A DNA stretch of 64,000 bases from JANMJD01 sp963847945 (GTDB lineage: Bacteria; Actinomycetota; Acidimicrobiia; Acidimicrobiales; Ilumatobacteraceae): NCBI GenBank assembly GCA_963847945.1, contig CAWKBX010000009.1, positions 434,001 through 498,000 on the forward strand, in the 5' to 3' direction. Position numbers and translations under genes: made by a program. Shown here piece by piece: positions 34,904 to 43,750 of this stretch. The notes below the pieces were generated by a model. That model had not been told where the DNA came from. It searched no databases and saw only the letters and a program-made list of their open reading frames with translations. The stretch's first letter is position 1. The number at the start of each line of letters is the position of its first letter.

Positions 34904-35524
34904 GTGCTGGCACTGTTGGATTTCGCAAACAAGTGGGTCGAGAAGGGCGGACTGTTCGTCCTCGGCCTGATCATCTTCGCCGAGTCGGGGCTGTTGATCG
35001 GGTTCTTCCTACCTGGTGACTCGTTGCTGTTCTTCGCCGGATTCCTTGCCTCCAACGCTGGCGGCAACCTGCTCCCGGGTCTTCCGGCGACCGCGGGGGT
35101 GGCATTTGCCGCCGCGGTCATCGGCGACCAGGTCGGCTATCTGTTCGGCAAAAAGGTTGGACCGAGCCTGTTCGATCGGCCGCAGAGCAAGTTCTTCAAG
35201 CCCGAGCACGTCGCCAAGGCGCAGGCCTTCTTCGACAAGCATGGGGCCAAGACGATCGTGCTCGCCCGGTTCGTTCCGATCGTTCGCACGTTCACCCCAA
35301 TCGTCGCCGGCGTCGGCAACATGAAGTACCGCACGTTCGTGATGTACAACTTGGTCGGCGGGGCGTTGTGGGGCATCGGCGTCACCTCGCTCGGCTACTT
35401 CCTCGGCGAGATCGACTTCATCAAGAAGAACATCGAGTTTGCCGCGATGATCATCGTCGCCGTGTCGATTCTGCCGGTCGTCCTCGAGTTCATGAAGCAC
35501 CGCAAGGCCGCTCAGAAGCACTAG
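34904..35524 (+). CDS. DedA-family membrane protein
   Basis: A 206-aa integral membrane protein starting with GTG (VLALLDFANKWVEKGGLFVL). The DedA/SNARE-associated features are FAESGLLIGFFLPGDSLLFF, GDQVGYLFGKKVG and FDKHGAKTIVLARFVPIVRTFTPIVAG, with the conserved Arg and Pro residues. Family members act in lipid (undecaprenyl phosphate or phospholipid) transport across the membrane. It diverges from the oxygenase gene. Confidence 0.92.
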   Translation: MLALLDFANKWVEKGGLFVLGLIIFAESGLLIGFFLPGDSLLFFAGFLASNAGGNLLPGLPATAGVAFAAAVIGDQVGYLFGKKVGPSLFDRPQSKFFKPEHVAKAQAFFDKHGAKTIVLARFVPIVRTFTPIVAGVGNMKYRTFVMYNLVGGALWGIGVTSLGYFLGEIDFIKKNIEFAAMIIVAVSILPVVLEFMKHRKAAQKH

Positions 35525-35560
35525 CCGACGCCGACCGACCGCCGACCGACAGCGAGCCGG

Positions 35561-36598
35561 TCAGCCGTTCGGCAGCGCGACGATCCGTCCGGCCACTTGA
35601 CCGGCTTCGAGCCGGCGGTAGCCAGCGGAGGTGTCTTCCAGCGCGATCTGCTCGACGTGGAGGTGGAAGCGCCCCGCGGTGGCCAGGGCGAGCAACTCAC
35701 GCAACTCGGTGACCGTGCCCCAGAACGTCGTCGAGATCGCCGTTTCGAACGGGACGCTCATGTAGTTCAGCGCGGCGGTTCCCATGCCGATGCCGACCAC
35801 GACGATGTGCGACACCGGGTGGACGCTGGCCATCGCCAGAGCGATCGTCGAGTCGATCCCGACGCAGTCGAGCGCGGCGGCGATGCCTTGGCCGCCGGTG
35901 GCCTCGCGCACCTGCGCTGCGGCATCGGCGGCGTCACCCCGTACGACGGCATCGGCCCCGAGCGAGGTCGCCATCGCCAGCTTGTCGTCGGCCACGTCGA
36001 CGGCGATCACGCGGGCCCCGGTGAGCTCCTTGATCAACTGGACGGCGGCGTGCCCCAACCCGCCAATGCCCTCGACCATCACCCAGTTGTCGGGGGTGCA
36101 CAACGCCTGGATGCGCTTGAGGGCGTGGTACGGGGTGAGCGCGGCGTCGTCGATGGGGGCCCACACCCGGGGGTCGAGGTCACCCAGCGGTACGAGATGA
36201 CGGGCGGCCGGTACGAGCAGATATTCCGCCAGACCGCCGTCGCGTCCGAGCCCCGAACCGGCCGGGGTGCCGGGCTGCGAGGTGAGCTCGCAGTACTGCT
36301 CCAGATCGGCATGGCAGCGGCGACAACGACCGCACCCCCATGCCCCGTGGACGACGACGGCCTCACCGGCCTCGAACCCGCTGACCCCCGGTCCACATGC
36401 CTCTACCCAGCCGGCGGTCTCGTGGCCGAGAGTGAACGGCTGCGGCACGGGCATCGGCCAATGCATCATGTGCAAGTCGCTGTGGCACAACCCGGCACCG
36501 CCGACCTTGACGAGGATCTCGCCGGGCCCGGGCTCGGGAACGGCCACCTCTCGGAGTTCCGCGGGCTGGGACGTGGCGACAATCTGGTGGGCACGCAT
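35561..36598 (-). CDS. Zinc-dependent alcohol dehydrogenase (MDR family)
   Basis: A 345-aa medium-chain dehydrogenase. Catalytic zinc ligands are in GAGLCHSDLHMMHW, LGHETAGWVE; the structural zinc loop is WGCGRCRRCHADLEQYC, with four cysteines. The NAD(P)-binding motif is VEGIGGLGHAAVQLIKEL followed by VIAVDVADDKLAMA. Substrate unknown. It is the last gene of a run of four minus-strand genes. Confidence 0.93.
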   Translation of the reverse strand: MRAHQIVATSQPAELREVAVPEPGPGEILVKVGGAGLCHSDLHMMHWPMPVPQPFTLGHETAGWVEACGPGVSGFEAGEAVVVHGAWGCGRCRRCHADLEQYCELTSQPGTPAGSGLGRDGGLAEYLLVPAARHLVPLGDLDPRVWAPIDDAALTPYHALKRIQALCTPDNWVMVEGIGGLGHAAVQLIKELTGARVIAVDVADDKLAMATSLGADAVVRGDAADAAAQVREATGGQGIAAALDCVGIDSTIALAMASVHPVSHIVVVGIGMGTAALNYMSVPFETAISTTFWGTVTELRELLALATAGRFHLHVEQIALEDTSAGYRRLEAGQVAGRIVALPNG

Positions 36599-36671
36599 TG
36601 GCTGATCGTAGGTTCGCCGACTGCCCGACCGAGACCGGAGCTGTCTGCGGGCCTCGACTATTCGGGCTCGA

Positions 36672-37490
36672 CTATTCCGGCTCCGCCTCTGCGACGAAGT
36701 CGATCAACTGCTCGACCGCACCAACCAACTCAGGTCGCAAGTCGGCGTAGGTCGTTACCTTGTTGCGCAGTCGGGGCCAGAACCCGTCGATCGAGGTGCC
36801 CAACGCCCGACACATCCCTTCCTTCCAATCCTGACCGCGAGGCACGTCGGGCCACTCGGCGAGTCCGAAAACCTTGGGACGGATGCCGGCCCACACGTCG
36901 ACGAACGGATGCCCGGTGATCAGCACATTCGGATCGTCGATCGCCTCGGTCAGCCGCGATTCCTTGGACCGTTCAACGAGGTGATCGACGAGTACCCCGA
37001 GCCGCTTGTACGGCGCGGGGCCGAAGGCGTCGACGGCTCGCACGATGTGATCGAGGCCGTGCATCGGCTCGACGACCAGGCCGAGATCGCGTAGGTCATC
37101 GCCCCAGACGTGTTCGAGCAACTCGGCGTCGTGGCGGCCCTCCACCCAGATTCGGCTCGGTTTGGCGGCCTTCGCCCGAGCCGCCGCGGCGGCGATCGAG
37201 CCGGAGTTGGTCAGTTTCGGCCCGGCTGCCTGGACAACGGGACGGACCAGCGTGACCGGCTTGCCGTCCATCAGAAATCCGGCCTCTTTCCAAGCGAAAT
37301 GGCGTTGTTGTTGCTTGCGGTCGCGCAGCGTCACCGCCTCATGGGAGAGCTTGACGATGTCGCCGAAGAACCCCGACGACCGGTCTTCCACGAGCATTCC
37401 GATCTCAGCACTCACCAAGGGGGCAACCTTGCGTCGCCGCGGATCGAAGTCGTCGAGAATGTCACCCTGGTATGCCATTGCGTAGACCAT
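36672..37490 (-). CDS. DUF3097 family protein
   Basis: A 272-aa protein with a clear DUF3097 pattern: PSRIWVEGRHDAELLEHVWG, VVEPMHGLDHIVRAVDAFGP, RLGVLVDHLVERSKESRL, VLITGHPFVDVWAGIRPK, VPRGQDWKEGMCRALG and a final VGAVEQLIDFV. The family is restricted largely to actinobacteria and has no established function; the WVEG/HD...VDH layout resembles a Toprim-like fold (inference). Start could be 37490 (MVYAMAYQGD) or 37478 (MAYQGD). The 3' end carries a short tandem duplication just past the stop. Confidence 0.9.
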   Translation of the reverse strand: MVYAMAYQGDILDDFDPRRRKVAPLVSAEIGMLVEDRSSGFFGDIVKLSHEAVTLRDRKQQQRHFAWKEAGFLMDGKPVTLVRPVVQAAGPKLTNSGSIAAAAARAKAAKPSRIWVEGRHDAELLEHVWGDDLRDLGLVVEPMHGLDHIVRAVDAFGPAPYKRLGVLVDHLVERSKESRLTEAIDDPNVLITGHPFVDVWAGIRPKVFGLAEWPDVPRGQDWKEGMCRALGTSIDGFWPRLRNKVTTYADLRPELVGAVEQLIDFVAEAEPE

Positions 37491-37522
37491 TGTGGCCGAC
37501 GGGCGCCGCCCGGCTGGGGAAA

Positions 37523-38215
37523 TCAGCCCCGCGACCGCCACCCGCTTGCCGTGAGCACGACGTCGAGGACGGACTCGTCGGGATAGCGAATGGGAGACCG
37601 CAGTCCCACATGAGCCAGCGCCCGGGGCATCACCAGCGGTGGCAAGGCGCTCGACGACCAGCGATGAGTGCGCATCGCGGCGAGTTCGGCGAAGTCGACG
37701 GCACCGTCCGTCAACTCGACGCTCCCGTGGACGACACCGGCCTGCCCGTAGCCGTCGGCTGTCGACTCAATCGGCCCGGCCGGCTCAATCCCGGTGGCAT
37801 GGCCGATCGCGGTGATCGACGTGGCCGGGGTGACCGCGTACCACTCGATATCGCTGGCGATCGGGACGGCGGTGCCATAGGCCCGGCCAAGCGCCTCGCC
37901 GGGGTCATCGAGTTCGACGGCGTAGGTCTCGTTGCCGACCGTCCACTGCTCGAATGGTGCCTCACAAACGAACTCAGCCCACATCGCCTGGGCCTTGGCG
38001 AGCATCGGATCTGATCGACGAGGAATGTCCCACTCGGTGACGTGCAGCAACGGATGACCGGCGCGGACCAGGGCCCACGTGTACCACGCGTTCGACGTCC
38101 CGACGAGGCGATACGAAACGAAACCACCAAGCGACGCGTCGGGAGCCCAGAACGACCACGTCCACTCCTCGTGGAACGCCCCCGGATGGGGACGCTCGTC
38201 GGCCGGAGTCAGCAC
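37523..38215 (-). CDS. Hypothetical protein coupled to PEP-mobile-domain gene
   Basis: A 230-aa soluble protein starting with GTG (VLTPADERPHPGAFHEEWTW). Composition and beta-rich pattern (FWAPDASLGGFVSYRLVG, YAVELDDPGEALGRAYGTAV, GYGQAGVVHGSVELTDGAVD) suggest a lipocalin- or AttH-like beta-barrel, but I do not recognise the family with confidence. It begins 4 nt after the PEP-mobile-domain gene stops, so the two are almost certainly co-translated. Confidence 0.7.
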   Translation of the reverse strand: MLTPADERPHPGAFHEEWTWSFWAPDASLGGFVSYRLVGTSNAWYTWALVRAGHPLLHVTEWDIPRRSDPMLAKAQAMWAEFVCEAPFEQWTVGNETYAVELDDPGEALGRAYGTAVPIASDIEWYAVTPATSITAIGHATGIEPAGPIESTADGYGQAGVVHGSVELTDGAVDFAELAAMRTHRWSSSALPPLVMPRALAHVGLRSPIRYPDESVLDVVLTASGWRSRG

Positions 38216-38219
38216 GACG

Positions 38220-39695
38220 TCACAACGGGCTGTAGTACGGACCGTCGTCGACCGGTCCGGCGTTGTCGCCCTCCATCACCGAGACCATGTCGTAGAGCGG
38301 CGGCGGGATGTCGCGGGGCACGGTCCAGTCGAGTTGGTCGGCGACCCCGGCTTCGAGCGCGAACGGGCGCAGGAACGAGAAGTAAACGTACGCCCCGCAG
38401 CGGATTTTCTCGTCACGCGACATCGCCGCGATGTTGCGGTAGTGCGCCGACTGCGCCTTGCGGACCGCCGCAATGATCGGGGCCATCTCGTCGAGCGGAA
38501 CCGGGCGCATTTGCCCGACGGGCATGTCGTCGGTGGTGTACAAACCGAACCCAACCAGGTGCTCCAGGAAGTCTTCGGGGGTCGTGTACGACGTGCCGAA
38601 GTCGGTGACCCGGTCGACCGTGACCCCCTCGAGCACCATCGCCGCCGTCAGATTGCGGTACGGCACCTCGCGGGCCACCGAGCTCCAGGCAAAGTCGCTC
38701 TCGGCCATCGAATAGAAATCACGCACCAGCAGCGTGCGATTGCCCGACAGTTCGTATGGTCCGGTATCGCCGTGGCCGACGCGGGTGTCGAAGTACAGCA
38801 GGAACAGGTAGGCGACCAGCGTGGCGTTGAACGAGCGGATCTGCGCCCGCAACGCCGAGTCGTCGACGGGGGTAATCGCGGCCATCAACTGCGCCCGCAC
38901 GTCGCCGCGGTAGGGGGCGGCGACGGCGTTGTCGGCGGCGTGGCGAGTGCCATCGCCGCGGAAGCCCTTGGTCGCCCGCTCCCAGAAATCCATCACGGTG
39001 TGGGCGTTGTCGAGGTTGTCGGCGGCCACCGGATCGACCATCGACCAAACCTTGCGACCGATCAGCCAGAAGTTGACGATCGACCAGAGATACACCGTGT
39101 TCACCCGACTCCCGGGGCGGCGGGCGGCCGCGCCGATCGTCTCGGCGGGCATCGCCGCATCGATGATCCGCATCATCTCGGGGTAACGCAGGAACGACTC
39201 GATGCAGGCGGTGACGATGTACGCCGAGACCGGGATGATCTTCGATTCGAGCGACGTGCGCTCCTCGGTGAGACCGCGAGCGATCGGGCCGATGTAGGCA
39301 ATCCGCTCATTGACCCACACCCGGCGGGCGTCGTCGTCCATCGCTGCGGCGCCCCACAGCACGCCGTGATCGCCCGAGCAGTCGAGTTCGACCTCGTCGC
39401 CGTCGGTCGGCTCGGCCCCGGCGAACGTGGCAGCCATGATGCACGGCACCTGGAACTCGCGACTGACGATGCCGATGTGGCTGCGCGGGGTGCCGCCCGT
39501 GCAGACGACCCCGGCAAGCTCGTGGTAGATCGGGGCGAGGAACGTCGCCCCCGCGTCGCGGACCAGGGCGATGACGCCCTCGGCCGACGAATCCATCAGT
39601 TCCAGGACATCTTCGGCGGTCTCCATCGCCTTCCAACGGCCCCGGACGGGCGCCGCATCGAAGACCTTGGTACCCCGCCCAAGCTCGTGTCCCAT
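38220..39695 (-). CDS. PEP-utilising-enzyme mobile (phosphohistidine) domain protein
   Basis: A 491-aa protein from ATG 39695 (MGHELGRGTKVFDAAPVRGR). Residues about 25-115 form a swivelling phosphohistidine domain: GVIALVRDAGATFLAPIYHE, VCTGGTPRSHIGIVSREFQV, PCIMA, with the His of SHIGIVSRE at the position phosphorylated in PEP synthase and PPDK. The ATP-grasp and PEP-binding domains are absent. The C-terminal 370 residues (ESFLRYPEMMRIIDAAMPAE, GDTGPYELSGNRTLLVRDFY) belong to no family I know. It may accept phosphate from an unknown partner; the tightly linked 37523 gene is a candidate partner (inference). Confidence 0.75.
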   Translation of the reverse strand: MGHELGRGTKVFDAAPVRGRWKAMETAEDVLELMDSSAEGVIALVRDAGATFLAPIYHELAGVVCTGGTPRSHIGIVSREFQVPCIMAATFAGAEPTDGDEVELDCSGDHGVLWGAAAMDDDARRVWVNERIAYIGPIARGLTEERTSLESKIIPVSAYIVTACIESFLRYPEMMRIIDAAMPAETIGAAARRPGSRVNTVYLWSIVNFWLIGRKVWSMVDPVAADNLDNAHTVMDFWERATKGFRGDGTRHAADNAVAAPYRGDVRAQLMAAITPVDDSALRAQIRSFNATLVAYLFLLYFDTRVGHGDTGPYELSGNRTLLVRDFYSMAESDFAWSSVAREVPYRNLTAAMVLEGVTVDRVTDFGTSYTTPEDFLEHLVGFGLYTTDDMPVGQMRPVPLDEMAPIIAAVRKAQSAHYRNIAAMSRDEKIRCGAYVYFSFLRPFALEAGVADQLDWTVPRDIPPPLYDMVSVMEGDNAGPVDDGPYYSPL

Positions 39696-39743
39696 TCCGG
39701 CCTGTCCGTTCTCGATCACGATCGGGCAGACTACGAGGCTGTG

Positions 39744-40133
39744 ATGCGCTATCTGAGCTTGGAGTGGATCGAGGCGCTCAGCGCCACCGTCGCCGACAGT
39801 GCGGCGATGCAATCGGTCGCCGCCGACCACCCTGTGGGGGTGACCCAGGTCGTGAGCGGCGGGCCCGAGGGCGACGTGATCTACCACGTGCAAGTCGCCG
39901 ACGGCATCGCCGGTTTCGGGGCGGGGCCGGCATGGCCCGAAGACGTGCGGTTCGAGCAGGACTGGGACACCGCGGTTGCCGTCGCCACCGGCACCCTCAA
40001 CGCCCAAGAGGCATTCATCGGTGGCAGGATCCGCCTGTTCGGCGACCAGCAGAAGCTGATGGCCAGCCAGCCGGTCTTCCAGGCGCTTGACGAGGCGTTC
40101 AACTCCGTGCGCGAGCACACCACCTACGAGTAG
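39744..40133 (+). CDS. SCP2 sterol-carrier-domain-like protein
   Basis: A 129-aa protein (MRYLSLEWIEALSATVADSA). The second half (VRFEQDWDTAVAVATGTLNA, QEAFIGGRIRLFGDQQKLMA, FQALDEAF) matches the pattern of SCP2 lipid-binding domains, where AQEAFIGGRIRLFGD aligns with the conserved hydrophobic strand. It precedes the Fpg/Nei gene by 5 nt on the same strand. The ligand is unknown. Confidence 0.7.
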   Translation: MRYLSLEWIEALSATVADSAAMQSVAADHPVGVTQVVSGGPEGDVIYHVQVADGIAGFGAGPAWPEDVRFEQDWDTAVAVATGTLNAQEAFIGGRIRLFGDQQKLMASQPVFQALDEAFNSVREHTTYE

Positions 40134-40138
40134 CGCCG

Positions 40139-41014
40139 ATGCCCGAGCTGCCCGAGGTTCAGGCCCATGCCGAACGACTGACCGAGGCGTTCGCCGGCAC
40201 GTCCCTCAAGCGGTTCCAGCCGCTCACGTTCACGGCGTTGAAGACCGCCGTCCCCGCGCCTGCGGCGGCCTATGGTGCTCCGCTGATCGAGGTGGGCCGG
40301 CGGGGCAAGTACCTGCTCCTGCGCTTCGGGGCCCCGACGCTCGGCACTCCCGGCTCCGCGGGTGACGCCATCACGTGTGCGGTGCATCTGATGCAGGGCG
40401 GGAGGCTGCTCGTCGACACCAAGCAAGCCCCGAAACCGCGCGGCGGCCAGGCCCGGTTCGTCTTCGACGACGGCCGCGCCCTGCTGCTCACCGAGGCCGG
40501 GACCGAACGGCGCGCCGGGGTTTGGTGCATGCACCGGGGCGACGAGGCCTCGACCCCGCCACTCTCGAAGCTCGGACCAGAAGCCTTGTCGCTCGACGAG
40601 ACCGGGTTGGCGGCCCAGTTCGCCGCGTTTCCGATGCGGTTGCATGGATTCCTGCGCGACCAGCACGCGATCGCTGGGATCGGCCGCCGGTTGGCCAACG
40701 AGGTCTGCCACCGAGCGAAGCTCTCGCCCTTCGCCAACACATCGAAGCTCCCGGTGCCTGCCGTGGCCGCCGTCGTCACCGCGATCCGGGAGGCGTGTGC
40801 CGAGGGGCTGGCCTACGAGCGGACCCGTCCCGACATGAGTTCGTCGTCGGACCGGCCGGGCGGGGTACACAAGCGCGCCGGGTCACCATGCCCGACCTGC
40901 GGCGATGCGATCCGCGAAGTCGAATACTCGTCGTACACGGTGAACTATTGCCCGACCTGCCAAACCGGCGGGAAGATCCTCGCCGACAACACCACGTCGA
41001 AGTTCCTCAAGTAG
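40139..41014 (+). CDS. Fpg/Nei-family DNA glycosylase
   Basis: A 291-aa bifunctional base-excision glycosylase/AP-lyase. It has the catalytic N-terminal MPELPEV (Pro2, Glu3), the conserved Lys in VGRRGKYLLLRF, the H2TH domain (GIGRRLANEVCHRAKLSPFA) and a C-terminal zinc finger (SPCPTCGDAIREVEYSSYTV, NYCPTCQTGG). The zinc-finger Arg usually found in RSTxxCPxCQ is replaced here (SSYTVNYCPTCQ), which may change lesion or phosphate contacts. Confidence 0.92.
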   Translation: MPELPEVQAHAERLTEAFAGTSLKRFQPLTFTALKTAVPAPAAAYGAPLIEVGRRGKYLLLRFGAPTLGTPGSAGDAITCAVHLMQGGRLLVDTKQAPKPRGGQARFVFDDGRALLLTEAGTERRAGVWCMHRGDEASTPPLSKLGPEALSLDETGLAAQFAAFPMRLHGFLRDQHAIAGIGRRLANEVCHRAKLSPFANTSKLPVPAVAAVVTAIREACAEGLAYERTRPDMSSSSDRPGGVHKRAGSPCPTCGDAIREVEYSSYTVNYCPTCQTGGKILADNTTSKFLK

Positions 41015-41038
41015 TCGAAGTTCGCCGCCGCGGGGTCG

Positions 41039-42340
41039 CTACCAGGCGGCCGACTTGTAGGTGCCGGCCACCTTGCGCTCAAGATGGCCGCCCACGGCAT
41101 CGGTCGTCAGGGTGCCGTCGGCCGCCAGGCGCAGGAGCCACTCGCCGTTCCGATCGACGGTGATCGTCGTGTAGCTCACGAGCAGGCTCGACCAGCGATC
41201 TTCACTTCCCGGCCCGGGGCGCACCCACAGGTGCAGCGTGATCGGGCCGGCAGGGTCAAGCTCACGACGCTGGGCCGTCAAGAGCACGCCGTTGATCGTC
41301 CGTCCGACGAATCGCACGCTGACCGCATCGGGACCTCCGGCGAGGTACTCGTCGTCAACCGTCGACGGGTTCTCGATCGACTTGGTCAACGTGTTGTCGA
41401 GGATTCGGACCGTCCAGACCTTGCCGTCGTGCTCCAACAGGGCGATCCCGTCGTCGCCGTACCAGGCATAGTCGACGACCGTCGAACTCGGCAGCGTCCC
41501 CAGCGTTTGGTTGGCTTCCGACTTGGACTGCACCGAGATCGTCGAGTCGGAGTTCCGCACGATCCACCGTTCGCCGTTCGGGCTGAGCTTCGGGTCGGTG
41601 CCCGGGCCCCAGGCGGGCGGAGCAGGCTCGGGGTTGGCGATGGTCACCGCGTGCACCATGCCCAACCCGCTCGTCGAGTCGGAGTAGTAGGCGCTGAGGC
41701 CGTCGGGGGTGATCCCGCCGGCTGTCAACGTGGCGGTGAGCGTGCCACCGGCCGAGCCCGGATCGGCCCGGGTCGCGGGCACGAGGATCGTGGTGGCACC
41801 CGACGACGTATCGACCCGGACCAGGTCGCCTGTCGCGGCGACGGCGACAAACTGGCCCGGAATCGCGGTCGTCGGCTGGGCCACCGCCTCGATGGTGGTC
41901 GATGGTGCCGCGGCATTCACCGGCACGGTCGTGGCTACATTGCTGACCGGGTCGGTCGAGCGGTAGGTGAACGACGGATCGTCGGAGGCGGGGTCGGATC
42001 CGGCCTCGGTCGCTGCGACGGCGGGTTCGGTAAGCGCCGGGGCCTCGCCATCATCGGGGCGTGACAGCGTCGTCACCGGGAGCGGGACGGTGCTGGCGAA
42101 GACCAGCGGCGTGATCGACGCAGCATCGGTCGATGGGCCCGAGGCGAACTCGATGCTCGGCGACGGCGAGGAGCCGCGCGACATGAACGCCAGCCCGCCG
42201 ATCGCCCCGGCGAATGCGGCGGTGGTCGTCAGCATCGCCACCCGCTGGCGACGGCGGATGCGATGGGCGCGGGCGATCACCGACACAATGTGGAGGTCGG
42301 TGACCTGGGGAGGTCGTGGATCTTTCAGTTCATCGAACAC
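41039..42340 (-). CDS. Membrane-anchored protein downstream of ECF sigma factor
   Basis: A 433-aa protein starting MFDELKDPRPPQVTDLHIVS. It has a basic cytoplasmic segment (RAHRIRRRQR), one transmembrane helix (about 36-53), a Thr/Pro-rich linker and an extracytoplasmic region with blade-like repeats (SSGATTILVPATRADPGSAG, PNGERWIVRNSDSTISVQSK) suggestive of a beta-propeller. It begins 2 nt after the sigma gene stop. It may regulate the sigma factor; no anti-sigma zinc motif is present. Confidence 0.75.
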   Translation of the reverse strand: MFDELKDPRPPQVTDLHIVSVIARAHRIRRRQRVAMLTTTAAFAGAIGGLAFMSRGSSPSPSIEFASGPSTDAASITPLVFASTVPLPVTTLSRPDDGEAPALTEPAVAATEAGSDPASDDPSFTYRSTDPVSNVATTVPVNAAAPSTTIEAVAQPTTAIPGQFVAVAATGDLVRVDTSSGATTILVPATRADPGSAGGTLTATLTAGGITPDGLSAYYSDSTSGLGMVHAVTIANPEPAPPAWGPGTDPKLSPNGERWIVRNSDSTISVQSKSEANQTLGTLPSSTVVDYAWYGDDGIALLEHDGKVWTVRILDNTLTKSIENPSTVDDEYLAGGPDAVSVRFVGRTINGVLLTAQRRELDPAGPITLHLWVRPGPGSEDRWSSLLVSYTTITVDRNGEWLLRLAADGTLTTDAVGGHLERKVAGTYKSAAW

Positions 42341-42342
42341 TT

Positions 42343-42828
42343 TCAGCCCTCCACTGCCATGGCAGAGCCCATTTGCGAATGCAACCTAGCGAGTCCGCGT
42401 GACACGGTGGATTTCACCGTGCCCAATGACCAGCCCAATGCCTCGGCAACATCTCGTTCCGGTAGGTCCGCCAAGTACCTCAACGCCACTGCCTCTCGTT
42501 GACGCCGAGGCAGCTTGCTGAGCGCCTCGACCAACATCCTTCTCCGTTCGAACGCCGCGTGTTCGTCGGTTCCCCACTCCGGGGATTCAATCACGATCCG
42601 CTTGCCGCGGGTGAGCTTTCGACCACGATCGATCGCCTGGTTGATCGCCACCCGGGCCACGAACGGCTCGGCGTGATCGGCGATCATCGCCCAGCGGACC
42701 AACGCCCGCGCGCAGGCCTCCTGCGCGCAGTCCTCCGCCTCCTCCCGGTTCCCGATGATCGGGTACGCGGCGCGGTAGGCGACCTTGAACAGCCCGTCAA
42801 AGGCCAATTCGAAGTCGTGGTCGATCAC
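42343..42828 (-). CDS. ECF-type RNA polymerase sigma factor (SigE-like)
   Basis: A 161-aa sigma factor. Region 2: FDGLFKVAYRAAYPIIGNRE, EAEDCAQEACARALVRW; region 4: LSKLPRRQREAVALRYLADL, PERDVAEALGWSLGTVKSTV, SRGLARL. I start at GTG 42828 (VIDHDFELAFDG); the longer frame runs into the upstream palindromic element. It diverges from deoD, with a repeat element at 42902-42959 in between. Confidence 0.88.
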   Translation of the reverse strand: MIDHDFELAFDGLFKVAYRAAYPIIGNREEAEDCAQEACARALVRWAMIADHAEPFVARVAINQAIDRGRKLTRGKRIVIESPEWGTDEHAAFERRRMLVEALSKLPRRQREAVALRYLADLPERDVAEALGWSLGTVKSTVSRGLARLHSQMGSAMAVEG

Positions 42829-42901
42829 AGCACACCAACGTACGTCACCCGGAAAAGGTTCCGTACTTCTCGCTGCAGATCGTGCCGGGAGCCGTCCTGC
42901 T

Positions 42902-42959
42902 CCAATGTGGAGTCCAACCATCGAAAAACCGCGCATTCCACTCCCCAGATTGGTGGCGC
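42902..42959. repeat. Intergenic palindromic element, second family, copy A
   Basis: It contains TGGAGTCCAACC, an A-rich turn, CCGCGC and ACTCC, with outer arms CCAAT (42902) and ATTGG (42949). Aligning it with 46702-46749 shows the same ordered blocks. It sits between the divergent sigma-factor and deoD genes. Confidence 0.55.
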
Positions 42960-42972
42960 CTACTCTGCGGTG

Positions 42973-43689
42973 ATGCCGATTCATCTGCGGGTTTCACCCG
43001 GCGACTACGCCGCCAACGTCTTGTGCCCCGGTGACCCGACACGGGCGACCTATATCGCTGAGACGTTCTTCGACAAGGGGTTCCGCTGTGTAAACAGCGA
43101 ACGGGGGATGCTCGGCTACACCGGCACGTTCCACGGTGCCCCGATCAGCGTGCAGACCACCGGGATGGGTTGCCCGTCGGCCGGGATCGTCTTCGAAGAA
43201 CTGGCGATGCTCGGGGTGCAACGCATCGTGCGGGTCGGAACCTGTGGCGGGCTGCAACCGCAGACCAAGATGGGCGACTCGGTGATCGCCGTCAGCGCCT
43301 CGGCCGACGACGGCACCGCCCTGCGCTACGCGGCGATGCCCGGATTCGCCCCGACCGCGTCGTGGAACCTGGTTGCCACCGCGGCCGGGTTGGTCAGCGA
43401 CGCGTCGGCCCGCACGGTCCACGTCGGGCCGATCGTGACCAGCGGCCTGTTCTACGACCCCGACCCCGAGGCGTTCAACCGCTGGCGTCGTCTCGGCCAC
43501 CTCGGCGTCGAGATGGAAGCGGCGATGCTCTATACCATCGCCGCGGTCAAAGGCATGGAAGCGTTGGCGATGATGGTCGTCAGCGACGTGATCGGCGAGA
43601 CCGAGCAAGTCGAACGCATCTCCGACGAAGATCTCAAAGCCGGCGTCGACCAACTCCTCTCGATCGCCTGCCACGTTGCTGTGAGCTGA
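42973..43689 (+). CDS. deoD: Purine nucleoside phosphorylase, DeoD type
   Basis: The 238-aa enzyme phosphorolyses purine nucleosides. Hallmarks: MPIHLRVSPGDYAANVLCPG, GDPTRATYIAE (phosphate-binding), TTGMGCPSAGIVFEEL, VRVGTCGGLQPQTKMGDSV, GVEMEAAMLYTIAAVKGMEA (ribose-binding Met-Glu) and VSDVIGETE near the C-terminus. Length is standard. It is followed 61 nt later by the phosphatase gene. Confidence 0.95.
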   Translation: MPIHLRVSPGDYAANVLCPGDPTRATYIAETFFDKGFRCVNSERGMLGYTGTFHGAPISVQTTGMGCPSAGIVFEELAMLGVQRIVRVGTCGGLQPQTKMGDSVIAVSASADDGTALRYAAMPGFAPTASWNLVATAAGLVSDASARTVHVGPIVTSGLFYDPDPEAFNRWRRLGHLGVEMEAAMLYTIAAVKGMEALAMMVVSDVIGETEQVERISDEDLKAGVDQLLSIACHVAVS

Positions 43690-43750
43690 CCAGGCGCAGC
43701 ACCATCCCCGGCCAGGGCGCGGTGTCGACGCTGCCCGTATCGTCGGGTGG

